Shown one piece after another: positions 15,313 to 25,980 of a DNA stretch of 34,138 nt. Within the stretch, counting starts at the first letter, position 1. Every line of letters begins with the position of its first letter. The notes below the pieces were generated by a model. The model ran no database searches and was not told the DNA's origin. It was given only the letters and a program-made list of their open reading frames with translations. Source of the stretch: Rubrivivax sp. GTDB taxonomy: Bacteria; Pseudomonadota; Gammaproteobacteria; Burkholderiales; Burkholderiaceae_C. Made by a program: the position numbers and the translations under genes. The stretch is from assembly GCA_016790425.1 (NCBI GenBank), contig JAEUPF010000034.1:1-34138 (forward strand). Direction: 5' to 3'.

Positions 15313-16249
15313 CGCTGGCGCCGGGGCGGCGCCCGGCGTCGAGCGCCTGCCGATGCCGCCGGCGAACGCGCGCTCGGCGCCGCTCGCGTTCTGGCCGGCG
15401 CACGCCGGGAAGGCCGCGGGCGTCGGCGTCCTCGTGCTGCCCGCGCTGGGCGTGCCGGCCGCCGCCTACCGCCGGCTGGCCGAGGCGCTGGCCGCGGCCG
15501 GCACGCCCACCGGAGTGGCCGAGTGGCGCGGCGGCGGCGCGAGCCCGGTACGCGCCGCGCGCGGCGTCGACTGGGGCTACCTCGACCTCTTGCAGCACGA
15601 AGTGCAAGGCGGCCTCGCGGCGCTGCGGCAGCGGCTGCACGGGGGGTCGCACGAGGGGTCGCACGAAGGGTCGCACGAAGGCTTGCACGAAGGGTCGGTG
15701 GTGATCGTCGGACACTCCCTGGGCGGCCACCTCGGCCTGATGGCGCGCGCGCAAGGCCTGCCCGGACTGGCCGGAGTGCTGACGGTCGCCTCGGGCACAC
15801 CGACGCTGCGCTTCTTCGGCGCGCGGCTGCGCTGGCAGATTCGCGTCGTGCTCGCCGCGCATGGCGTGAGCGGCCCGCTGTTGGGCTACTTCCCCGGCGA
15901 GCGCCTCGGCTTCGGCGGCCGCCAGTCGCGCCGGCTGATGGACGAGTGGACGCTGCTGGCGCGCCTGGGCCGCTTCGAGATCGGCGGGCGCAACCTGCTC
16001 GAACCGCACACCGAAGCGGCCAGGCGCATCCCCGTGCGCTCGCTCAGCCTGCCGCGCGACACCTACGCGCCGCGTGCCGCCACGGCGCACTTGCTGCAGC
16101 TCGCCGGGCTCGACGCCGAGGGCCACATCGAGCGCTTCGACGCGCCCGGCCCGCACGGGCTGCCGTTCGGGCACTTCGACTGGCTCAAGAGCCCGCAGCC
16201 CCTGGCCGTGCGAATGCACGCCATCGCCACCGGCTGGGTTTCGCGCTGA
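15296..16249 (+). CDS. Alpha/beta hydrolase with inserted GSHE repeat
   Basis: The 317-residue protein has a central alpha/beta hydrolase fold with nucleophile elbow VVIVGHSLGGHLG (S141) and a likely catalytic His near the end (LPFGHFDWLK). The early VLVLPALGVPAAAYRRLAEALAAAG segment is strand 3 and its oxyanion loop. Just before the elbow strand, residues 117-134 are four copies of G-S/L-H-E, an insertion absent from ordinary hydrolases. It probably forms a flexible His/Glu-rich surface loop. The ATG chosen overlaps the 5'-nucleotidase stop by 17 bp. The substrate is unknown. The family is often annotated as a serine aminopeptidase S33-like hydrolase. Confidence 0.85.
   Translation: MKSAADAGAGAAPGVERLPMPPANARSAPLAFWPAHAGKAAGVGVLVLPALGVPAAAYRRLAEALAAAGTPTGVAEWRGGGASPVRAARGVDWGYLDLLQHEVQGGLAALRQRLHGGSHEGSHEGSHEGLHEGSVVIVGHSLGGHLGLMARAQGLPGLAGVLTVASGTPTLRFFGARLRWQIRVVLAAHGVSGPLLGYFPGERLGFGGRQSRRLMDEWTLLARLGRFEIGGRNLLEPHTEAARRIPVRSLSLPRDTYAPRAATAHLLQLAGLDAEGHIERFDAPGPHGLPFGHFDWLKSPQPLAVRMHAIATGWVSR
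15644..15697 (+). repeat. Four 12-bp units encoding Gly-Ser-His-Glu
   Basis: GGGTCGCACGA(G/A) is repeated three times, followed by a diverged copy GGCTTGCACGAA and a final GGGTCG. All copies are in frame with the hydrolase gene and lie next to its catalytic strand. The near identity of copies at the third codon positions points to recent expansion. Confidence 0.9.
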
Positions 16250-16272
16250 AGGGCCGCGTCAGCAGGCGTGAC

Positions 16273-16446
16273 TCAGCGCAGCGTGCGCTCGAACCGCTCC
16301 AGCGTCCGTGCCCAAGCCTGCCGCGCGGCCGCTTCGTCGTAGCGCGGGGTGGTGTCGTTGTTGAAACCGTGCTGCGTGCCGGGGAAGAAACGGGCACGGT
16401 GCGCCTGGTCCTCGTCGCCCGGATAGCCGCCCAGCGGCGCCAGTGC
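16273..16446 (-). pseudogene. Dienelactone hydrolase C-terminal remnant
   Basis: A frame ending in TGA at 16273-16275 encodes about 57 residues that closely match the C-terminus of dienelactone hydrolase family proteins: FFPGTQHGFNNDTTPRYDEAAA, then WARTLERFERTLR. The His of QHGF would be the third member of the Cys-Asp-His triad. The remaining 170-odd residues, including the Cys nucleophile, are missing: upstream sequence runs into the upp gene in a different frame. It is a 3' fragment left by a deletion, with no start codon of its own. Confidence 0.75.
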
Positions 16447-16478
16447 GTCGGCCGACAGCGCCGGCGAACGCGGCGCTG

Positions 16479-17123
<645 letters not shown>

Positions 17124-17193
17124 CGGCGGCGTGTTCCTTCGGGCGGCGGCGGGAGCCGGCGCAGTGCGCGGCATCGTGCCACAGCTGACGCTG

Positions 17194-19638
17194 TCAGGGC
17201 GAGGCCGCCACGCGCACGATCGCCTCGCGCGTCAGCACGTACAGCGCGCCGTCGGCGCCGGTCAGCATGTCCACCGGCAGGCCTTCGAGGTGGCCGAAGG
17301 TGTAGACGGCGTTGCCGTTGGCGAGGTCGAGCACGCCGATGAAGCGGTCGACGTAGTCGGCGAAGAAGTAGTTGCCGCGCAGCGCCGCCGGGAACGGGCC
17401 GCTGGCAGGGTAGAACGCGCCCCCGGCGATGGCGTGCCCGGCGAGGAAGCCGCCGGGCCCGGCACCCGGCGGCGAGTGTTCGTCGTGCGGGTAGGCGAAC
17501 AACGGCGCGGTCACGCCCGGGCCCCCGTTCTCGGGCCCCTCCGAGGCCGGCCAGCCGTAGTTCGCACCGGCCGCGCCCAGGTTGATCTCCTCCCACGTGG
17601 CCTGGCCGACATCGTTGATGTGCATGCGCCCGGTGCCCGCCTGCACGGCGAAGGTGAACGGGTTGCGCAAGCCGTAGGCCCAGACGGCGCGGCCCCAGTC
17701 GGGCTGCGTGGCGTAGAACGGGTTGTCGATCGGGTAGGAGCCGTCGTCGTTCAGGCGCAGCATCTTGCCGAACGGGTCGCCGATGTCGGGCGCGCGCGTG
17801 GGCTGCACGTTGTCGCCGACGGCGACATACAGCTTGCCGTCGCCGCCGAACTTCATCGCGCCGCCGTTGTGGCCGGCCGCCGGCGAGAGGTTCGGCAGGT
17901 CGATGACGAGCGTCTCGACGCCGGTGGAGACGTCGCCTGCGGCGCCGGCAGCGACAAGCCGCGTGACGCGGTTGTTGTACGGGCCGCCGTTGAAGCGCGT
18001 GTGGTAGGCGTAGACGGTGCCGTTGGTCGCGAAGTCCGGGTGCAGCGCGACGCCGATCAGGCCGCGCTCGCCGTTCGAGTCGACATCGAAGGTGTGAAAC
18101 GGGGTGGGCAGCAGCACGCCGCCCTTGACGACGCGCAGCGCGCCGCCCTGCTCGGCCACGAAGAAGCGGCCGTCGCCGGCCTGCGCGAACGCGGTGGCCG
18201 CGCTCAGGCCGGCGACCCACGCTTCGTCCTTCGTGAAGCCGGCCGGCAGCACGCGATCGCCGGCAAAGCGCACCCGTGCGCTCGCCCACGGCGAGCGGTT
18301 GCCCGCGGCGTCGCGCGCGCGGGCTCGTACGACATGCTGGCCGCTCGCCCAGCGCGTGGTGTCGACGGTGGTGGTGTACGGCGCGGCCGTCGCCTCGCTG
18401 CCGACGGCGGCGCCATCGACCTGGAACTCGACGGCGACGACGCCGACGTCGTCGCTCGCCTCGGCACTCAGGGTCAGCAGGCCGGCGATGCCGTCGGCCA
18501 GCGGCGCGGGCGCGGTGAGCACGAGCACCGGCGGCACCCCGTCGCCCGGCGTCGGCGCGACGACGATCACGGCGACCACGGCGCTGTCGGCAGCCAGGCC
18601 GCTGTCGTCGGTGGCGCGGGCGCGCAGCGAAGCCGTCGTGCCGGCGGCCGCCGCGGGGGGCGTCCAGGCGAACGTGAACGGCGCGTCGGTGGCGCTGCCG
18701 AGCAGCGTGTCGCCGGCGAGGAACTCGACGCGAACGACCACACCGTCGCTGTCGGCGGCAGTGGCGATCAACGTCACCGGCACGCCGGCGGTGGCGCTGC
18801 CCGGCGCGCTCAATGACACCGTCGGCGGCAACGGCGCGGCGGCGCCCGTGTCGGTGAAGTTCGCGGTGTAGGTGGTGGCGTCGGCCGGCGTGACGATGAC
18901 CTGGCTGCCGGCACCGCCGTGGCTCCAGCCGTCGAAGCGCCAGCGCCTGCCGCCGGCGGCGTGGTCGGCGGCGGCGATGTCGCGCTCGAGGCCGACGACG
19001 CCGGTGAAGACGTGCGGCGCGAGCACCGGCTGGCCGTCCAGCGCCAGCCGCAAGCCTGCCGGCACGGTGGCCAGCGTCACCTGCGCCTTGCGCGGCAGCA
19101 CGTCGCGCGTCACTTCTGCCGTGCGTCCGGCGCTGTTGGTGGCGCGCAGGTGGAAGCGGTAGAAGACGTTGTCCGACGTCTCGCCGCGCGTGGGGATCGT
19201 CACCGTGCCGCTGGCCCCGGCGGCAGGCAGCCGGAACGGGTGCGTGTGCGTGTCGTGGTGCAGTTCCACCCACCACGTGAGCGCGCTGGCGCCGAGGGCG
19301 CCGTCCTTCGCGTCGGTGGCGCTGCCGGCGAAGGCGAGCGTTTCGCCGGCGGCGAACGGGGTGCCCGCCGGCGGCGAATCGATGCTGGCGGCCGGGTCGG
19401 ACACGACTTCGCCGCCACCGCCGCCACCGCCGCCACCGCCGCCACCGCCCCCGCTGCCGTCGCCGGGACCGCCAGCGCCGGAACCCGGACCGGCGCCCGC
19501 GCCGGCGCCGGCATCGCCGCCCGGCGCACCGCCGTCGCCGCCACCGCCGCACGATGCCGCGAGCACGCTCACGACGAGCAGCGTCGCCGCCGCAGTGGCA
19601 GCGATCGACGACCGGCGTCCGCCCGTGCTTTCGTTCAT
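17194..19638 (-). CDS. PQQ-dependent sugar dehydrogenase lipoprotein, long form
   Basis: The 814-residue protein starts at an ATG with GGGGGAG just upstream. A signal peptide with lipobox LAASC (C30) is followed by a Gly/Ala linker ending in 14 glycines. Residues about 90-280 form a beta-sandwich region known from such dehydrogenases ([36 protein letters not shown]). Then come two Ig-like domains (about 285-365 and 375-465) and a C-terminal six-bladed GSDH propeller of about 350 residues. The propeller has [22 protein letters not shown], whose His fits the catalytic base, and [10 protein letters not shown] and [14 protein letters not shown]. It likely oxidises an aldose or aldehyde at the cell surface, passing electrons from PQQ. 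It is 76 bp downstream of its paralogue. Confidence 0.9.
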   Translation of the reverse strand: MNESTGGRRSSIAATAAATLLVVSVLAASCGGGGDGGAPGGDAGAGAGAGPGSGAGGPGDGSGGGGGGGGGGGGGGEVVSDPAASIDSPPAGTPFAAGETLAFAGSATDAKDGALGASALTWWVELHHDTHTHPFRLPAAGASGTVTIPTRGETSDNVFYRFHLRATNSAGRTAEVTRDVLPRKAQVTLATVPAGLRLALDGQPVLAPHVFTGVVGLERDIAAADHAAGGRRWRFDGWSHGGAGSQVIVTPADATTYTANFTDTGAAAPLPPTVSLSAPGSATAGVPVTLIATAADSDGVVVRVEFLAGDTLLGSATDAPFTFAWTPPAAAAGTTASLRARATDDSGLAADSAVVAVIVVAPTPGDGVPPVLVLTAPAPLADGIAGLLTLSAEASDDVGVVAVEFQVDGAAVGSEATAAPYTTTVDTTRWASGQHVVRARARDAAGNRSPWASARVRFAGDRVLPAGFTKDEAWVAGLSAATAFAQAGDGRFFVAEQGGALRVVKGGVLLPTPFHTFDVDSNGERGLIGVALHPDFATNGTVYAYHTRFNGGPYNNRVTRLVAAGAAGDVSTGVETLVIDLPNLSPAAGHNGGAMKFGGDGKLYVAVGDNVQPTRAPDIGDPFGKMLRLNDDGSYPIDNPFYATQPDWGRAVWAYGLRNPFTFAVQAGTGRMHINDVGQATWEEINLGAAGANYGWPASEGPENGGPGVTAPLFAYPHDEHSPPGAGPGGFLAGHAIAGGAFYPASGPFPAALRGNYFFADYVDRFIGVLDLANGNAVYTFGHLEGLPVDMLTGADGALYVLTREAIVRVAASP
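19411..19446 (-). repeat. 9-bp repeats encoding a poly-glycine linker
   Basis: GCCGCCACC (GGTGGCGGC on the coding strand) is repeated four times, in frame, and flanking codons extend it to 14 glycines. It links the acylated N-terminus to the first folded domain and would act as a flexible tether. Confidence 0.85.
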
Positions 19639-19714
19639 CCCCGCTCCCCCGGTTCGAAACGGCCGGTGCAGCAAGCGGCGTTCCCGCCTTCGGCGCGGCG
19701 TCCGGCTGGCCGCT

Positions 19715-21214
19715 TCAGGGCCTCGAGATGCGCGCGATCGCGCCGCGCGTCAGCACATACAGCGCCGCGTCATTGCCGACGAGCAGGTCCACCGGAAGGC
19801 CGGCCAGCGTGCAGAACGTGTAGGCGGCGTTGCCGTTGCCGATGTCGAGCACGCCGACGAAGCGGCCGATGAAGTCGGCAAAGAAGTAGTTGCCCCGCCA
19901 CGGCGCCGGGAAGAGCCCGGGGCCGGTGCCGCTGGCCGGGTAGAACGTGCCGCCGGCGATGGCCTCGCCGCTGAAGAAGCCACCGGGCGCGCGGCCGGTG
20001 GCCGGCGCGTGCCCGTAGGCGAACAACGGCGCCGTGACGCCGGCGCCGACGCGGTCGAAACCCTCGGAGGCGGGCCAGCCGTAGTTGGCGCCGGCGGCAC
20101 CCAGGTCGATCTCCTCCCAGGTCTCCTCGCCGACATCGTTGATGTGCATGCGGCCGGTGCCCGGCTGGAACGCGAAGGTGAACGGATTGCGCAGGCCGTA
20201 GGCCCAGACCAAACGGCCTTGTCCGGTCTGCGTCGCGGCGAAGGGGTTGTCGCCGGGAGCGCCGCCGTCGTCGTTCAGGCGCAGGATCTTGCCGAACGGA
20301 TGACCGCGGTCCTGCGCCAGCGCGCCGTTGCCGTTGTCGCCCACGCCGACGTAGAGCTTGCCGTCGGGACCGAAGCGCATCCCGCCGCCGTTGTGGTTGC
20401 TGCCGGCCAGGTCGGGCAGTTCGAGGATGAGCGTGCCGGGGTCGGTGGCCACGTCGCCCGTGGCCACGTAGCGCACGATGCGGTTGTTGCGCGCGTTGCC
20501 GTTGACGCGCGTGTAGTAGACGTAGACGAAGTGGTTGACGACGAAGTTCGGGTGCACGGCCACGCCGACGAGGCCGCGCTCGTCGGCAGCATCGACGTTC
20601 AGGCTCACGAACGGCGAGCCGAGCAGCGCACCGTTCTTCACCACGCGCAGGTTGCCGCCCTGCTCGGCAACGAAGATGCGGCCGTCGGGTGCCAGCGCAA
20701 ACGCGGCCGCGTTCGCCAGGCCGCCCACCCAGTTGTCGTTGCGCGTGAAGCCGGCCGGCTCGCTGCGACCGGTGGCCAGGCGCACGACAGCGCTCGACCA
20801 TGCGCTGCGGTTGCCGGCCGCGTCGCGCCCGCGCGCGCGGATGACATGCTGGCCCTCGCTGAAGGGTGTCGTGTCCAGGCTCGCGGCGTAGGGGGCGCTG
20901 GTGTCCTCGGCGCCGATGGCGGTGCCGTCGATCTGGAACTCCACCGCCACGATGCCGGCATTGGCCGCCGTTGCCGCCCCGAGCGTGACGATGCCCGAAA
21001 GCCCGTCGCTGCCGTCGGCCGGGAAGGTGAGCGTCACCGTCTGCGGCAGCGTGCCGGAACCGCCGCCGTCGCCACCGCCGCCGCAGGAAAGCAGCAGTGA
21101 CGCGGTCATCGCCGCTGCGGCCCGCCCGGCAAGGCTCGCCCACCTTGCGACCCTGCTCGCCTCCCGACCCCGCGCACGGTGGCTTTCGTTGCCGCGGTCT
21201 TGCAGGATGTGCAT
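19715..21214 (-). CDS. PQQ-dependent sugar dehydrogenase lipoprotein, short form
   Basis: The 499-residue protein is a paralogue of the gene downstream. After a long basic leader and lipobox LLLSC it has a single Ig-like domain (about 60-150: TVTLTFPADGSDGLSG to RSAWSSAVVRL) and the GSDH propeller (about 155-499). In the propeller, [46 protein letters not shown] and [14 protein letters not shown] match the partner almost word for word. The partner's extra N-terminal regions and second Ig-like domain are absent. The stop is 76 bp before the partner and the start is 33 bp after the URC4-like stop, so it is probably cotranscribed with the uracil genes. GGAGGG lies close (3-4 nt) to the ATG. No PQQ synthesis genes are present here. 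Confidence 0.9.
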   Translation of the reverse strand: MHILQDRGNESHRARGREASRVARWASLAGRAAAAMTASLLLSCGGGGDGGGSGTLPQTVTLTFPADGSDGLSGIVTLGAATAANAGIVAVEFQIDGTAIGAEDTSAPYAASLDTTPFSEGQHVIRARGRDAAGNRSAWSSAVVRLATGRSEPAGFTRNDNWVGGLANAAAFALAPDGRIFVAEQGGNLRVVKNGALLGSPFVSLNVDAADERGLVGVAVHPNFVVNHFVYVYYTRVNGNARNNRIVRYVATGDVATDPGTLILELPDLAGSNHNGGGMRFGPDGKLYVGVGDNGNGALAQDRGHPFGKILRLNDDGGAPGDNPFAATQTGQGRLVWAYGLRNPFTFAFQPGTGRMHINDVGEETWEEIDLGAAGANYGWPASEGFDRVGAGVTAPLFAYGHAPATGRAPGGFFSGEAIAGGTFYPASGTGPGLFPAPWRGNYFFADFIGRFVGVLDIGNGNAAYTFCTLAGLPVDLLVGNDAALYVLTRGAIARISRP

Positions 21215-21247
21215 GGTCCCTCCGACGAAGCCGGGGAAGGCGGGCGT

Positions 21248-22653
21248 TCAGAACACGGGGCCGTCGCTGTCGATCGTCAGCGGCGGCGCGCCGCCGGCGC
21301 GCTTCTCGAGGGCGATCTCGCGCCCCGCCGCCCAGGTGCCGCCTTCGAGGATCGCCGCCAGCGGCAGTTCCCGTTCGCCGCGGCCGAGGTGCTCGCGCAC
21401 CAGCGGGGCCAGTTCATCGAGCAAGGCCACCGTCAGCGCGCGCCACTCGACGATCGCCTCGTCGCCGGGCTTGAAGCGCCGTTCGGCGAGCTGCGCGTGG
21501 CGCGGCACGATGACCCCGGCGTCCAGCAGCAGGCCACCGTTGCGGTACTCGGGCAGGCCGGTCAGGCCGGCGGCCGGGTCGTCGTCGGCCACCTCGATGC
21601 CGGCCCACGCCAGCGGCTCGAGCAGCGAGTAGCACAGCCACTGGCTGAGCTTGTGGAACGGCACCACGCCGGCGGTCACCGGGTCGGTGCCGCCGCCGGC
21701 CACGCGGTTGCCGGCGAAACGGTGTGCCCACACGTCGCCGACGCCGCGGCCCATCACCTGGGTGCCCTGGGTGAAGATGCCGTCGGTCAGCACCAGCACC
21801 TGCTGCAGCAGCGTCGCCGGGCTGACGCGCGCGGCAGGCATGGCGCCGGCCGCGGCCCCCGCTCCGGCGCCCGGTGGCGGTTCGCCGGCATCGCCGGACC
21901 GCGCGGCGTCCGCGCCGGCGGCGCCGGCGGTGACACCCGCCAAGCCCAGGCGTTCGAGCAGTTGCGCCGGCCTTTGCGGCGCCCGCGGCGTCGGCGGTTC
22001 CTCGGGCCGGGCGCCCGCTGCGGCGCGCGCCCCCAGCAGCACCGCGCCCAGCCGGGCCACCAGCGCGGCCCGCCCTTCGAGGCCGACCATCGGGTTGTCC
22101 GGGCCGACCTGGAAGATGCCGCTCAAGGCCGCCGCGTCGACGCGCGCCAGCACGCTCGCGTCGGCGCGCAGCGGGTCGTCGGCCTGCGCCGAGAAGCGCC
22201 CGCCGACGAAGGCGCGCAGGCTCGCCACGCCCAGGCCCTCGCTGCGGCTGTAGCGCTGGCCGTCGTTGTCGGTGTAGCGCCAGGCCGGGCCGGCGCCGGC
22301 GTCGAGCAGCACGCTCACGAAGGCGAGATCGATGCGTGCGCGCGCCGCTTCGAGCACGCTGCGGCCGGCGAGCCGTGCCTCCAGCTCGGCGCGGCGGTTC
22401 ACGCCGCCGGCTTCGAAGTGCCGCCAGCGGCTGTGCGGCGGCACGTTCAGGTCGGGGAACCGCTTGCGCGTCAGCGCCGCCACCCGCGCGGCCACATCGG
22501 CCAGGCGCGCGCGATCGACGCGGAACCAGGCGCTGCGCTCGTCGCTCACCGCCTCGAGCACGGCGCGGCAGCGCGCGCGGATGGTGCCCGGGTGCCGCAG
22601 CAGCGCCAGACTGTCGGGCGCCGGTGCCGGGCGCTGCGGCACCGCGGCGTTGC

Positions 22654-22657
<4 letters not shown>
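21248..22657 (-). CDS. URC4/Urg3-family protein (DUF1688), uracil catabolism
   Basis: The 469-residue protein matches the DUF1688 family, whose yeast member URC4 is needed for the reductive-independent URC uracil degradation route; its reaction is not settled. Landmarks are RWRHFEAGGVNR, DLAFVSVLLDAGAGPAWRY-type segment (VSVLLDAGAG), YSRSEGLGVASLRAF, FQVGPDNPMVGLEGRA, LTDGIFTQGTQVMG, GVVPFHKLSQWLCYSLLEPL and YRNGGLLLDAGVI. An Ala/Pro/Gly-rich insertion of about 60 residues lies in the middle (around residues 225-290). The ATG overlaps the stop of the URC1-like gene as ATGA, so the two are translationally coupled, as their joint pathway would predict. Confidence 0.9.
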
Positions 22658-24111
<1,454 letters not shown>

Positions 24112-24257
24112 GACGTTCGTGCAAGGCGGGCGGGCCCGGGAAAAGCGGCGGCAACGGCGCGGTGCGGCGCGGCCACCGCCAAGGCGCGGAAGATACGCCA
24201 CAAATCGGGGCTTGCCGCAGGGGTTTGGCAAGCGGCCGGCCGGCGCGCGTTTTTCGC

Positions 24258-24286
24258 GCATCCGATCGGCGAGCGGCTGCGTAAGG
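24258..24286 (+). promoter_or_regulatory. ECF-type promoter of the sigma/anti-sigma operon
   Basis: GCATCCG (24258-24264) and CGTAAGG (24280-24286) are separated by 15 bp, the spacing usual for ECF sigma promoters. The identical arrangement occurs upstream of the DUF4331 gene. The predicted transcript start (about 24293) leaves a leader of some 33 nt before the sigma ATG at 24326. Autoregulation of an ECF operon by its own sigma is common. Confidence 0.7.
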
Positions 24287-24325
24287 TGGGTTCGACCCGA
24301 CCCGACTCGACGAGCCCGCACACCG

Positions 24326-25072
24326 ATGGCCAGACCCGCCGCCGTGGGCGCCGCCGGCGCCAGCGCCGACGCCGCGCCGGCGCACCCGCGCGACGCCGGG
24401 CCGCAGCGCCCCACCGCCCGGCCGCCTTCGGCCTGGAGCGAGCGCAGCCACGAGCTGGCGCACCTGCTGGCCCGCGCAGGCCTCGGCGACCGGCGCGCCT
24501 TTGCCGAGCTGTACGACAAGACCAGCGGCTACCTCTTCGGCGTGGTGCTGCGGATCCAGCACGACCGCGCGCTGGCCGAGGAACTGCTGCAGGAGATCTA
24601 CGTGGCGCTGTGGCGCTCGGCGGCCGGCTTCGACGCCGCGCGCAGCCAGCCGCTGACCTGGCTGACGCACATCGCGCGCAACCGCGCCATCGACAGTCTG
24701 CGCCGCGCCGAGGCGCAGCCGCGCGTCGTCTCGCTGGCCGGCGCGGGCGCCGAAGACAGCGACGACGACGCTGCCCAGGCGGAGCGGCGCGCCCTCGAAG
24801 CGCTGCCCGACGACGCGGCCGGCCCCTTCGAGCTGCTCGCGCGCGCCAGCGACGCGCGCCAGCTCGGCCGCTGCATGGAGCACCTGAGTGCCGCGCAACG
24901 GCAAAGCGTGGCGCTGGCGTTCTTCGACGGCCTGTCGCACGCCGAAGTGGCCGAGCAGCTGCGCCAGCCACTGGGCACCGTGAAGAGCTGGGTGCGCCGG
25001 GCGCTGCTCACGCTGAAGACCTGCCTCGACCACGGCGTGCAGCGCGACCGCGCCGCGGCGGGCCGCGGCTGA
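24326..25072 (+). CDS. ECF RNA polymerase sigma factor (SigK/RpoE type)
   Basis: The 248-residue protein has an Ala/Pro-rich N-terminal stretch of about 38 residues, then region 2 (FAELYDKTSGYLFGVVLRI, AEELLQEIYVALWRSAAGF, PLTWLTHIARNRAIDSLRR) and region 4 (LSAAQRQSVALAFFDGLSHAEVAEQL, LGTVKSWVRRALLTLK). It directs RNA polymerase to a bipartite promoter and is expected to be held inactive by the anti-sigma factor encoded 14 bp downstream. The pairing and RskA-like partner match SigK-type modules. The ATG at 24326 is the first in-frame ATG after the predicted promoter, which supports it. The inducing signal is not readable from sequence. Confidence 0.93.
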   Translation: MARPAAVGAAGASADAAPAHPRDAGPQRPTARPPSAWSERSHELAHLLARAGLGDRRAFAELYDKTSGYLFGVVLRIQHDRALAEELLQEIYVALWRSAAGFDAARSQPLTWLTHIARNRAIDSLRRAEAQPRVVSLAGAGAEDSDDDAAQAERRALEALPDDAAGPFELLARASDARQLGRCMEHLSAAQRQSVALAFFDGLSHAEVAEQLRQPLGTVKSWVRRALLTLKTCLDHGVQRDRAAAGRG

Positions 25073-25086
25073 GCGAGGCGACAGCG

Positions 25087-25827
25087 ATGGACTACGCCCG
25101 CAACGACATCGCCGAGGCCCTGGCGGCGCAGTACGTCGCCGGCACGCTTCGGCACGGCGCCCGCCGGCGACTGGAGGCGCTGCTGCCCGGCCACCCGGTG
25201 CTGCGCGGCGCCGTGCACGACTGGCAGGAGCGGCTGCTGCCGCTGGCCGCGAGCATCGCCCCGGTGGCGCCGCCGCCCCGCGTGTGGCGCGCCATCGAGC
25301 GGCGGCTGTGGGCCGAGGCGGCAACCGCCGCGTCGCCAGGCGCTTCGGCTTCTTCGCCGCCGCCGTGGTGGCAGCGTCTGGCGCTGTGGCGCGGCCTGTC
25401 GGGGCTCGCCACGGCCGCGGTGCTCGTGCTCACGGTGGCGCTGCTGCGCGCGCCGCCCGCATTGCCGCCGATCGTCGTCGTGCTCGAAGGACAGGCCGGC
25501 ACGCCGGGAGCCGGCGCCGCGTTCGTCGCCAGTGTCAGCGGCGACGGCCAGGCGATGGTGATGCAGCCGGTGTCGGCGACGCTGCCGTTGCGCCCCGACC
25601 GCGTGCTCGAACTGTGGTCGGTGCCGCCGCCTTCGGCCGGCGGCGCCCCGAAGTCGCTGGGCGTCATCTCGGCCAGCGGCGCCACGGTGCTGCCGCGCTC
25701 GCGGCTGCCGGCCAACCTGCTGGCGGGCGGCACGGCGGCCTTGGCCGTCAGCGTCGAGCCGCCGGGTGGTTCGCCCACCGGCGCGCCGACCGGGCCGGTG
25801 GTGTTCGCCGGCCAGCTGCGCCTTTGA
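25087..25827 (+). CDS. RskA-type anti-sigma factor
   Basis: The 246-residue membrane protein has an N-terminal cytoplasmic anti-sigma domain (EALAAQYVAGTLRHGARRRLEAL), one membrane helix at about residues 104-121 (LSGLATAAVLVLTVALL) and a periplasmic RskA C-terminal domain (VVVLEGQ, LPLRPDRVLELWSVP, SLGVISASGATVLP). There is no zinc-binding HxxxCxxC motif in the anti-sigma part. Such proteins hold the sigma at the membrane and release it after regulated proteolysis or a change in the periplasmic domain. The coding order sigma then anti-sigma, 14 bp apart, is the normal operon order. Confidence 0.9.
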   Translation: MDYARNDIAEALAAQYVAGTLRHGARRRLEALLPGHPVLRGAVHDWQERLLPLAASIAPVAPPPRVWRAIERRLWAEAATAASPGASASSPPPWWQRLALWRGLSGLATAAVLVLTVALLRAPPALPPIVVVLEGQAGTPGAGAAFVASVSGDGQAMVMQPVSATLPLRPDRVLELWSVPPPSAGGAPKSLGVISASGATVLPRSRLPANLLAGGTAALAVSVEPPGGSPTGAPTGPVVFAGQLRL

Positions 25828-25899
25828 GGCCGGACGCAGCGCGTCAGCGTCGTCGAGAGCAAGGGTTGTCGAGGCGAGAAACGGCAAGGCGCGAGGCGC

Positions 25900-25922
25900 C
25901 CGGCCGATGCCGCCACGGCCGG
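25900..25922 (+). terminator. Possible hairpin after the anti-sigma gene
   Basis: CCGGCCG and CGGCCGG pair as a perfect 7-bp stem around a 9-nt loop, 73 bp after the anti-sigma stop and before the lipB promoter. No T-run follows, so intrinsic termination is only possible, not clear. Confidence 0.3.
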
Positions 25923-25967
25923 CATGGCAAGTCCGGTTCTAGGGAAGGATCGCGTCAGGTCGCTGGC

Positions 25968-25973
25968 TAGACT
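25968..25973 (+). promoter_or_regulatory. Candidate -10 of lipB
   Basis: TAGACT is centred 10 bp before the lipB ATG at 25981, with only 7 bp between. Transcription from it would begin at about the A of the ATG, implying a leaderless mRNA. No ribosome site lies between them, which fits. Confidence 0.4.
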
Positions 25974-25980
25974 CGGGCGC

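Noticed and set aside
17185-17197. CTGAC-GCT-GTCAG hairpin as terminator of the long GSDH gene
   Set aside because: A 5-bp stem that includes the stop codon and lacks a T-run is too weak to claim.
24245-24259. GCGCG-T5-CGCGC hairpin between URC1 and the sigma gene
   Set aside because: The T-run is in the loop rather than after the stem, and it overlaps the ECF promoter; likely chance in GC-rich sequence.
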